Source: an uncultured Chloroflexota bacterium
GTDB lineage: Bacteria > Chloroflexota > Dehalococcoidia > UBA2979
NCBI GenBank assembly: GCA_902827055.1
Contig: CADEHD010000046.1
Location: 1-11,160 of the forward strand
Direction: 5' to 3'
DNA length: 11,160 bases
Made by a program: the position numbers and the translations under genes. A model generated the notes under the pieces. That model was not told where the DNA came from and made no database searches. It saw nothing but the letters and a program-made list of their open reading frames with translations. Positions 5,283 through 11,160 of this stretch are shown piece by piece. Position 1 is the first letter of the stretch. The number at the start of each line of letters is the position of its first letter.

Positions 5283-6325
5283 GCGCCATCGGAGCGTGTG
5301 CTCGCGAGCAACTCCCCGAGATGGATCACGAGCAGCTCGAGGGCGAGTTCGTCGCCCAGCTCACCCGTCTTGATGCTGTGGTCGCTCTCCTCGATGGCGC
5401 GCAGCGCGGCCTCTGCAGCGGCGAGCGGTACGGCGCGCGCCTGGCTGACGAGCTTCCGCAGGGGGTAGTCGCCGGTCACGCCCGTGGCCTCGGCCACCTC
5501 CCCGGGACCGGCACCCTCATCGAGGAGCTCGCGGGCGCGCACGAGGTTGCGGACCTGCCTCGCGAGCAGCGCCTGCACGCGCAGCGGCTCGTCGTGATCG
5601 TCCGCTAGTTGGCTGCGGAGCAGGACCACGGCCTGGCCCTGGCGGCCCTCTACGACGGCATCGACGAGGTTGAAGACGTTGGTCTCGCGAGCCTCCGGTG
5701 TGAGCAGGTCGACGTCGGCACGTGTGATCGGGCGCGGGCCTGCGAACCGCGCGAGCTTCTCGAGTTCCCCGGCCAGCGCGCGCAGGTTCGCGCCGACGTG
5801 GTCGACGAGGGCCGTGGCGGCGGCCGGCTCAATCGCGATGCGCGTCGACTCGGCGCGGGCCCGCACCCAGGGCACCACCTCGTTGTCTCGTCCGGTGGCG
5901 CGCAGGGGACGGAACTCGCGCACCTCGCCGCCGGGAAGTTCCCGCAGAGCCTTCAACAGGGCCGACCGCCCGAAGGAAGCGCCGTCACGGCGGAACGGTC
6001 CGTCGTCGCGCGGCGGCGCCGAGTCGAGGAGGACGAGGTGGTTGGTGGGTGGGAGCGTCGGTAGGGCCTCGAGTAGCGGCGTCCACGTGCGCATCGCGTC
6101 GCGCCCCGTGGCCGCGGCGAGCAATCCCTCGACGATCACCAGTCGCGCCGTCGCGAGGAACGGGAGCGTGGTCGCGTGCTGCAGGAGGAGGCCCGGCGTC
6201 AGGCCGCGCGCCGCGAGCACCGTCGTGTTCGTCGCCAGCAGGCCGTCCACGTCGAGGCGGCCGCGTAGCTCCGCGAGCGCCTCGGACATTCGGAACTCGT
6301 CCGCCCCGTAGAAGACGTGGAGCAT
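5270..6325 (-). CDS. holA: DNA polymerase III, delta subunit
   Basis: A 351-residue protein matching the HolA/YqeN family, the clamp-loader subunit that opens the sliding clamp and loads it on primed DNA at the replication fork. The N-terminus (MLHVFYGADEFRMSEAL) has the family's opening strand and degenerate P-loop region. The middle has VDHVGANLRALAGELEKL at about 185-202, and a typical C-terminal helical part includes the ESDHSIKTGELGDELALELL stretch. Length is normal (about 330-350). ATG at 6325 was chosen because the family begins with this strand; upstream sequence is not conserved-looking and reaches into the preceding gene. The ribosome site is weak. It is the last gene of a three-gene minus-strand unit, 29 bp after the small membrane protein, and is probably co-transcribed with it. 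It is probably essential, as in other bacteria. Confidence 0.93.
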   Translation of the reverse strand: MLHVFYGADEFRMSEALAELRGRLDVDGLLATNTTVLAARGLTPGLLLQHATTLPFLATARLVIVEGLLAAATGRDAMRTWTPLLEALPTLPPTNHLVLLDSAPPRDDGPFRRDGASFGRSALLKALRELPGGEVREFRPLRATGRDNEVVPWVRARAESTRIAIEPAAATALVDHVGANLRALAGELEKLARFAGPRPITRADVDLLTPEARETNVFNLVDAVVEGRQGQAVVLLRSQLADDHDEPLRVQALLARQVRNLVRARELLDEGAGPGEVAEATGVTGDYPLRKLVSQARAVPLAAAEAALRAIEESDHSIKTGELGDELALELLVIHLGELLASTRSDGARER

Positions 6326-6354
6326 GCTGCTGCTTTCGGCTGCGGGTGCCTCGG

Positions 6355-6672
6355 TCAGTCGATCTCGAGTTGCCAGCCTGCCCAGGTCGCCGCTGAGGTC
6401 AGGAGGAAGATGCCTGCCCCGGGCCAGAGCAGCGTCTGCAGGAACACATCGAGGCTTGCGACCGAGCCCGCGTCCGGTCCCGCGCTCGCGGAGGCGGTGC
6501 GCCAGCCCGCCCAGAGCAACGCCAGGATGATGCCGGGCACAGGCAGCCACCATGGGAAGCGGGGGTCGTCCTCGTTGACCAGCGCGTGCCGGAGGAGCTC
6601 GCGCGCGGTGGGGGCCTCGGTGGGCCCGTCCGCGTCTGTCGTCCGCGGCGCGTCCTCGTCGCGGGACGTCAT
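6355..6672 (-). CDS. Small two-helix membrane protein, unknown function
   Basis: A 105-residue protein I do not recognise. The first 40 residues are charged and hydrophilic (MTSRDEDAPR onward) and end in NEDDPRFPWWLPVP. Two hydrophobic segments follow at about 43-60 and 76-99, joined by a small Gly/Ser/Ala loop, with an acidic tail (LEID). Both ends are probably on the same side of the membrane. The start ATG (6672-6670) overlaps the MFS stop codon by four bases (ATGA), strong evidence that this is a real, translationally coupled gene rather than a chance frame. It may help the MFS transporter fold or act, but that is inference from position. holA follows after 29 bp. Confidence 0.75.
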   Translation of the reverse strand: MTSRDEDAPRTTDADGPTEAPTARELLRHALVNEDDPRFPWWLPVPGIILALLWAGWRTASASAGPDAGSVASLDVFLQTLLWPGAGIFLLTSAATWAGWQLEID

Positions 6673-7958
6673 CGTGCCTCCCCGGCTGGCGTGCTCGGCT
6701 CTGTTCCCGCCTCGGTCACTGCATCGTACCGCGCTCCACGCGGCTCGATCTCGAGGTCCCCGGCGGCGCGCCAGCGCACATACGACAACGCCACGAGGAG
6801 CAGCAGGACCGCACTCCCGGCCGTCAGCGCGAGCCGCGTGCCCTCCAGGTCGATCACCACGCCGAGGGTGACGGTCGCGACGATGCCGCCGACCTGCACC
6901 ACCATCTGGGAGATCGACAGGGTGGTGGCGCGCTCGTCGTCCGGGACGCGGCGCGCGAGGTAGTCGGATAGCACCGGGAAGAGGACGTTCCACGCGAACG
7001 GGGCGAGGAGCATCACCGGGAAGAGCCAGAGCTGCTGGCCCGCCGCGGCGAGGAGTGCCAGCACCGAGAGCGGCGCGAGCAGGCCGAGTGTGCGCGCCAG
7101 TCCCAGGCGCGCGCTCAGCGCTCCGGCCCACCAGCCGCCCACCGTAGACCCGAGGAGAATCGCGGCGAAGAAGCCGCCGAGGCTCCACACCGGCGCACCC
7201 GCCGCAACGAGGACGGGCTGCGCCACCACGAAGATCACCTCGACGACGATCTGTGTCAGCGCGACGACAGCGATGATCCAGCGCATGGCCGGGCGTCGCC
7301 AGGCGCGGCGCAGCGCGCTCAACCCCGTGGCGGCGAACGTCCGATCGCGCACCTCCCGCGGTGGCTCGCGCAGCGGGAACGCGAGCGCGGCGCACGCGAG
7401 GCCGAACGCGCCGCTCGCGATCATCAGCCACGCGAGCGGTGTCCACCTCGACAGGATCCCGCCGAGCAGCGTGAATCCTGCGGCGAGCGCGGTACCCAGG
7501 CCGGTCAGCCGTCCCGAGCGATGCGCGAACTCGGTGCCGCGGCCCAGCGCTCGCAGCGTGTCGAACAGCATCGCATCGTCGGCGCCGCTCATCAGCGCCA
7601 TGCCGAGGGCGAACCAGACGTAGGACCCGAGCAGCGCCGCGAACGACTCGGCAAGTCCGAACGCCACGAACGCGACGGCCCAGGAGAGCGATGCGGCGAT
7701 GAGAATCGGCCGCCGGCCGTAGCGGTCGGCGAGGAGGCCCGTCGGCACCTGTGCCGCGAGGGTGACGACCTGGAACGTCGCCTCGAAGAACAGGACCTGG
7801 CCGAGGGTGAGTCCGCGCTCGTCGATGAGGTAGATGACCCAGACGGCCTCGCCCAGCCACGACCAGCGCAAGATCCACCACGCGGACAGCCAGCGCAGGT
7901 TGCGAGCCAGCGCGGCATGCGCTGACTGGTCGAGAGGCGGAGGGGTGGTCTCGATCAT
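6669..7958 (-). CDS. Major facilitator superfamily transporter
   Basis: A 429-residue integral membrane protein with about 12 hydrophobic helices and the MFS motif A in the loop between helices 2 and 3 (GLLADRYGRR, about 74-83), as in proton-driven drug efflux and small-solute porters. A basic central cytoplasmic loop (around REPPREVRDRTF) separates the two six-helix halves. The substrate cannot be read from sequence; export of a toxic compound or metabolite is the usual guess. ATG at 7958 is taken as start; GTG at 7979 would add seven residues, and neither has a convincing ribosome site. Its stop overlaps the next gene (ATGA), so it heads a unit with the small membrane protein and holA. An 81-bp gap separates it from cofE upstream; I see no clear terminator or promoter in that gap. 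Confidence 0.92.
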   Translation of the reverse strand: MIETTPPPLDQSAHAALARNLRWLSAWWILRWSWLGEAVWVIYLIDERGLTLGQVLFFEATFQVVTLAAQVPTGLLADRYGRRPILIAASLSWAVAFVAFGLAESFAALLGSYVWFALGMALMSGADDAMLFDTLRALGRGTEFAHRSGRLTGLGTALAAGFTLLGGILSRWTPLAWLMIASGAFGLACAALAFPLREPPREVRDRTFAATGLSALRRAWRRPAMRWIIAVVALTQIVVEVIFVVAQPVLVAAGAPVWSLGGFFAAILLGSTVGGWWAGALSARLGLARTLGLLAPLSVLALLAAAGQQLWLFPVMLLAPFAWNVLFPVLSDYLARRVPDDERATTLSISQMVVQVGGIVATVTLGVVIDLEGTRLALTAGSAVLLLLVALSYVRWRAAGDLEIEPRGARYDAVTEAGTEPSTPAGEAR

Positions 7959-8039
7959 CCCGACAGCGTATTCGTCCACCGCCAGCGTTGGACCCGCGCC
8001 GTCCCGATGCCGCTCGATGCCGTCTGAGGCCGCCGGGCG

Positions 8040-8795
8040 CTAGAGGAAGAGGTCCATCTCGATGGGGCGCACGAGTTCGCTCGCGGACCCCTCGCCGGCC
8101 TGGTACGGGAAGCCGCGCACGATCGCCGCCGGTACGCCGTCGAGCTTGCCCATGACCAGTTCGGCGGCCCCGGCCAGCTCGTCCGCGACGCAGATCGTCG
8201 TGACGCGCAGCTCGCGGCCGTCCATGTCGGGCATCCCCACGTACGAACGCATGGGGAGCAGGCCCGCGACGCCGATGGCGATGTTCGTGTGGCCGTCGCG
8301 CCACGGGCGTCCGAAGGTGTCCGTCATCACTACGGCGACCTCGGCGTTGCGCCCCCGGGCCGCGTCACGGATGGCCCGGCACGAGGCGTCGGGGTCCACG
8401 GGCAGGAGGCACACGAGATCGTGGCCGCCCACGTTCGAGGCGTCGACGCCCGCGTTGGCGCAGATGAACCCGTGGTGCGTCTGCGTGATCAGCACCCCGC
8501 GCACCTGTCGCACAATTCGTTGCGATTCGAGCAGGACGGCTTCGGTGACGCGCGGGTCCTTGTCCCAGCGCCGAGACCACGCGAGGGCGAACGGGCTGGG
8601 CGTGAACGTGTCGAGGGGGACGACCCGTCCCTCGGCCTTCGACACCACGCGCTGCGTCACCACGATCACATCTCCGGTTTCCACCGGCGTGCCCTGGCTC
8701 GCCGCGGCGTCGAGGATGTGCGCCCCGAGATCGTCGCCCGACTGGATGAGGGGGATCCCGGTGATGCCGATGACGCGAATCTCAGGGACGGTCAC
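8040..8795 (-). CDS. cofE: Coenzyme F420-0:L-glutamate ligase
   Basis: A 251-residue GTP-dependent ligase that adds gamma-linked glutamates to F420-0, the last steps of coenzyme F420 synthesis. Family blocks are in order: VVTQRVVSKAEGR (45-57), HHGFICANAGVDASN (107-121), DTFGRPWRDGHTNIAIG (159-175) and DELAGAAELVMGKLDG (205-220). It matches the archaeal-type CofE and the N-terminal half of mycobacterial FbiB. The C-terminal nitroreductase-like domain of FbiB is absent, so this is the stand-alone form; whether a separate gene supplies that function cannot be told from this window. The start is GTG at 8795, with GGAGG 7-8 bases upstream. The start overlaps the npdG stop by four bases (GTGA), so the two are an operon. 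No cofC, cofD or cofG/H gene is in view. The MFS gene begins 81 bp downstream on the same strand. Confidence 0.95.
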   Translation of the reverse strand: MTVPEIRVIGITGIPLIQSGDDLGAHILDAAASQGTPVETGDVIVVTQRVVSKAEGRVVPLDTFTPSPFALAWSRRWDKDPRVTEAVLLESQRIVRQVRGVLITQTHHGFICANAGVDASNVGGHDLVCLLPVDPDASCRAIRDAARGRNAEVAVVMTDTFGRPWRDGHTNIAIGVAGLLPMRSYVGMPDMDGRELRVTTICVADELAGAAELVMGKLDGVPAAIVRGFPYQAGEGSASELVRPIEMDLFL

Positions 8796-9454
8796 GGGGC
8801 AACCTCCACGCCGCTAATGCGGACGCTCGAATGCGCCTTGTAGCGCCCGTTGATGCCAATGAGCAGGATGGTCAGCCCCTCGACGAATCGCGAGAAGCGC
8901 AGCGGGCCCGCATCGACAGCCCTCGCGCCCAGGATCTCGGCGGCGAGGCGGGAGACCGTGGCCTTCGCGTCTGCGTCGTTCCCGGTGACGAGCACGTCAG
9001 CCTCCACGGAGGCGTCCGGCTGCAGGAGCACGTTGGCCGCCAGGTTGTGAAAGGCGCCGATCACGGTGGACTGAGGGAGGATCACCGCCGCCTCCTCGGT
9101 GGCTGACCCGTCGGCGACCTCGATGGGACGCGGGCCGCGCTCGAAGCGCACGGGGACCACGGCGTCCACGACGATCTTCCCGGCGAGCGCGTCACGCAGC
9201 CCCTCGAGGGTCGGGCGGTGCGCCTCGTACGGGACCACTACCACGACGATGTCGGCGTCGGCGACGGCCGCCTCGTTGCTCGTCCCGGTCAGGTCGCCGC
9301 TCGCGAGGACCGCGCGCAGCTCGGCGGCGGCCTCAGCGCCGCGTTCGGGCCGCCGGCTGCCGATGATGACGCGATGCCCGGCCATCGCGAAGCGCAGGGC
9401 CAGCCCGCGGCCCTCGGGACCGGTTCCACCGACCAGCGCGATCGTGTGCGACAT
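8792..9454 (-). CDS. npdG: NADPH-dependent F420 reductase (F420H2:NADP+ oxidoreductase)
   Basis: A 220-residue cytoplasmic oxidoreductase that moves hydride between NADP(H) and coenzyme F420. The N-terminal Rossmann fold has GGTGPEGRGLALRFA (9-23), the NpdG/Fno form of the dinucleotide loop, and GSRR (32-35) for the NADP 2'-phosphate. Further family features are VDAVVPVRF (96-104), GAFHN (133-137), and a C-terminal block with LTILLIGINGRYK (194-206). Length fits the family (about 210-230). ATG at 9454 was chosen for its strong ribosome site (GGAGGAG, about 4 bases upstream) and because the Rossmann strand follows at once; a longer frame to 9541 would swallow the promoter. It is first in an operon with cofE, four-base overlap, and divergent from the ABC importer. 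Its direction in the cell (F420 reduction or NADP reduction) cannot be read from sequence. Confidence 0.93.
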   Translation of the reverse strand: MSHTIALVGGTGPEGRGLALRFAMAGHRVIIGSRRPERGAEAAAELRAVLASGDLTGTSNEAAVADADIVVVVVPYEAHRPTLEGLRDALAGKIVVDAVVPVRFERGPRPIEVADGSATEEAAVILPQSTVIGAFHNLAANVLLQPDASVEADVLVTGNDADAKATVSRLAAEILGARAVDAGPLRFSRFVEGLTILLIGINGRYKAHSSVRISGVEVAP

Positions 9455-9476
9455 GGCGCTCCTCCAGCAGTCGAAG

Positions 9477-9513
9477 CGAGTACGACTCGGGCGGGCCATA
9501 CAATACGGGCCCG
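9477..9513. promoter_or_regulatory. Divergent promoter with overlapping -10 elements inside a dyad (npdG / ABC importer)
   Basis: In the 126-bp gap between npdG and the importer, the plus strand has a -10-like TACAAT (9499-9504, five of six bases) and the minus strand TATTGT (9505-9500, four of six), using the same AT-rich pocket. This pocket is framed by a perfect 6-bp inverted repeat, CGGGCC (9492-9497) and GGCCCG (9508-9513), and preceded by a 5-bp dyad CGAGT/ACTCG (9477-9489). No good -35 is seen on either side. The symmetric layout suggests one control site for both directions; this is inferred. Confidence 0.4.
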
Positions 9514-9580
9514 GCCTCCGCGACGGCATCGTCCGGCACATTGCGCTAGTAATCAGCAGTCAGTAGCCAATCGAGGCGGC

Positions 9581-10384
9581 GTGCAGTCTCCGAGCCTTCC
9601 TGCCGTACCGGCCATCGAGGCAGAGGCGTTCGTCCACGAGTACGGCGCCGGCGCCACGATGATGCGCGCCCTCGATCGCGTCTCGCTCCAGGTGGCCGCG
9701 GGCGAGTTCGTGTCGCTCGTGGGGCCGAGCGGCTGCGGCAAGACCACGCTCCTGCGGGCCGCCGCCGGCCTGATCGCCGCCGACGGGGCGGGGCTCCGGG
9801 TGTTCGGGCTGCCCCCGGGAGCGGGGAGGGCGGGCCGCACGTTCGGCCTGGTGACGCAGGACCCGGGACTGCTCCCGTGGCGCACGGTGGCCGGCAACGT
9901 GGCACTGACGGCCGAGGTGACCGGCGCACCTGTAGACGTGCGCGAGCTTCTCGCCCGGGTGGGGGTCGAGCGGTTCGCGGACTTCCACCCGAAAGAGCTC
10001 TCCGGTGGGATGCGCCAGCGGGTGGCGCTCGCTCGGGCCCTGGCACACCGGCCGCGGCTCCTGCTGATGGACGAGCCATTCGGGGCCCTCGACGAGCTGT
10101 CGCGCGAGGAGCTGCGGCTCGAACTCCTGCGCATCTGGGAGCGCGATCGCGTCTCGGTCCTGTTCGTCACGCACTCGATCCGGGAGGCGGTGCTGCTCTC
10201 AGACCGCGTGGTGGTGATGACGCCGTCCCCCGGCCGAGTCGCCGCCGACATCCACATCGAGCTGCCCCGTCCCCGGTCCCTGGCGATGGAGGTCGAGCCG
10301 GACTTCGTGCGCTACGTCACCCAGGTCCGCGCCGCGCTCGGTTCGATGCCGGCGTCCGTGCCTGTCTCCGTGGGTGCGCGGTGA
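9581..10384 (+). CDS. ABC importer ATP-binding protein, SsuB/TauB/NrtD-type
   Basis: A 267-residue ATPase of the family that drives uptake of nitrate, sulfonates, taurine, thiamine precursors and similar small solutes. Visible motifs: Walker A GPSGCGKT at 48-55, Q-loop Gln93, signature LSGGM at 140-144, Walker B LLLMDEP at 160-166 with D-loop GALD, and switch His198. Q-loop surroundings (TQDPGLLPWRTV) are typical of the SsuB/TauB/NrtD group. GTG at 9581 follows GAGG at 9573-9576; longer in-frame starts upstream would run antisense through npdG and are rejected. Its stop overlaps the permease start by four bases (GTGA). The substrate cannot be decided without the binding protein, which probably lies beyond the right edge. 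It is divergent from npdG-cofE. Confidence 0.93.
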   Translation: MQSPSLPAVPAIEAEAFVHEYGAGATMMRALDRVSLQVAAGEFVSLVGPSGCGKTTLLRAAAGLIAADGAGLRVFGLPPGAGRAGRTFGLVTQDPGLLPWRTVAGNVALTAEVTGAPVDVRELLARVGVERFADFHPKELSGGMRQRVALARALAHRPRLLLMDEPFGALDELSREELRLELLRIWERDRVSVLFVTHSIREAVLLSDRVVVMTPSPGRVAADIHIELPRPRSLAMEVEPDFVRYVTQVRAALGSMPASVPVSVGAR

Positions 10385-11160
10385 CCGCGGCGACCGACCC
10401 GACCACGGGACCAGCGCTCGACGCCTCGTCGCGCCTCGAGGGCGATCGCCCGCTCACCGCACCCCGGCGTGGCCTGTCGCTCGCGGAGGCGTTCGGCATC
10501 GTGGTGCCGCCGAGCCTGGCCCTGCTGCTCGTGCTGGCGACGTGGGAGGCCTGGGTCCACCTGCGCGACGTGAAGCCGTACCTCCTGCCCGCACCGAGCG
10601 CTGTCGCTGCCGCGCTCGTGAGTGAACCCGCGCGGTTCCTCGAGGGTGCGCGGGTGTCGCTCGGGCATGCCCTCGGCGGGCTGTCGGTGGGTACGGGAGC
10701 GGCGTTCGTGCTCGCGGTGGTGATGGCGCATTCCCGTCCGCTCGAGCGCGCGATCTACCCGCTTGCGATCCTCGTGAAGGTGACGCCGGTGGTCGCGGTC
10801 GCGCCGCTCCTGATCATCTGGTTTGGGTTTGGCCCGGTGCCGAAGGTGCTCGTGGCCGCGCTGATCACGTTCTTCCCGATGCTGGTCAACGCCGTCACCG
10901 GACTGCGCTCCATCGATCCGTCCGCGTACGACTTCCTGCGGGCGCTCGACGCCTCGCGGTGGCAGATCTTCTGGAAGCTCCGCGTCCACGCGGCCCTGCC
11001 ATACCTGCTCGCCGCCCTGCGGATCTCGATTCCCCTGTCGCTCGTTGGCGCTGTGGTGTCCGAGTGGATGTCGGGTGACGGGGGCATGGGCCAGATCATC
11101 CTGATCGACAACGGTGAGTTCGATACGGCGGGCCTCTTCGGCGCGGTCACGAGGCTCGCG
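10381..11160 (+). CDS. ABC importer permease, SsuC/TauC-type (truncated by window end)
   Basis: An open frame of 260 codons reaching the right edge, starting at the GTG that overlaps the ATPase stop (GTGA). A 35-residue polar N-terminus precedes a helix at about 37-58 and the family block DVKPYLLPAPSAV (63-75). Further helices follow at about 97-117, 125-147, 155-172 and 213-228. The cytoplasmic coupling loop, equivalent to the EAA motif, is at 188-207 (ALDASRWQIFWKLRVHAALP). VVSEWMSGDGGMGQII (225-240) is typical of the SsuC/TauC/NrtB group of inner-membrane permeases. Family members run about 250-280 residues, so only the last 10-30 residues and stop are probably missing. It forms the importer with the ATPase before it; the substrate is unknown. 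Confidence 0.92.
   Translation, partial: MTAATDPTTGPALDASSRLEGDRPLTAPRRGLSLAEAFGIVVPPSLALLLVLATWEAWVHLRDVKPYLLPAPSAVAAALVSEPARFLEGARVSLGHALGGLSVGTGAAFVLAVVMAHSRPLERAIYPLAILVKVTPVVAVAPLLIIWFGFGPVPKVLVAALITFFPMLVNAVTGLRSIDPSAYDFLRALDASRWQIFWKLRVHAALPYLLAALRISIPLSLVGAVVSEWMSGDGGMGQIILIDNGEFDTAGLFGAVTRLA

Noticed and set aside
9218..9580. Upstream extension of the importer ATPase frame
   Set aside because: Antisense to npdG and beyond its promoter region; the ATPase fold begins shortly after the GTG at 9581.
9455..9580. Thiamine, FMN or other known riboswitch before the importer
   Set aside because: Only 126 bp are available and I could not find the conserved core sequences of the TPP or FMN aptamers.
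1..11160. CRISPR array, insertion sequence, tRNA or defence gene cluster
   Set aside because: Read through for regularly spaced repeats, terminal inverted repeats with a transposase, tRNA arms and nuclease-type genes; none seen.

Overview
The window is GC-rich bacterial chromosome (about 70% G+C by eye), densely coded on both strands, with no rRNA, tRNA, CRISPR array, insertion sequence or phage gene that I can see. The gene set (LexA with an SSTSVVDYNLKRLEEKGL recognition region, separate coenzyme F420 genes npdG and cofE, a membrane VWA-FHA protein, a zinc-ribbon Nudix protein) fits a Chloroflexota bacterium best. A high-GC actinobacterium is the main alternative. The assignment rests on remembered family resemblance only.

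Layout from left to right. (1) 15-1604 (+): a secreted/membrane von Willebrand factor A protein with a cytoplasmic FHA-like domain. (2) 1621-1944 (-): a small thioredoxin-fold protein, convergent with the first gene. (3) 2020-3269 (-): a translationally coupled pair, PIG-L/LmbE-type deacetylase then zinc-ribbon Nudix hydrolase. (4) 3270-3477: a 208-bp divergent control region with a candidate lexA promoter, a perfect DnaA-box 9-mer, a LexA-box-like dyad, and a hairpin covering the deacetylase ribosome site. (5) 3478-4113 (+): lexA. (6) 4222-5262 (+): an oligopeptide-type ABC ATPase with no partner genes beside it. (7) 5270-7958 (-): an MFS transporter, a small two-helix membrane protein and holA (DNA polymerase III delta), read as one unit. 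(8) 8040-9454 (-): npdG and cofE, an overlapping coenzyme F420 pair. (9) 9455-9580: a second divergent control region with overlapping -10 elements inside a dyad. (10) 9581 to the right edge (+): ATPase and permease of an SsuBC/TauBC-type importer, the permease cut by the window end.

How the genes may work together: LexA should repress its own promoter and, because the control region is shared, could also affect the divergent deacetylase-Nudix pair. NpdG links NADP(H) to F420, and CofE adds glutamates to F420-0, so region 8 is cofactor synthesis and use. The divergent importer may share regulation with it, but nothing in the sequence identifies its substrate.

I found no convincing undescribed multi-gene system. 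The most interesting signals are regulatory, in the two divergent intergenic regions.
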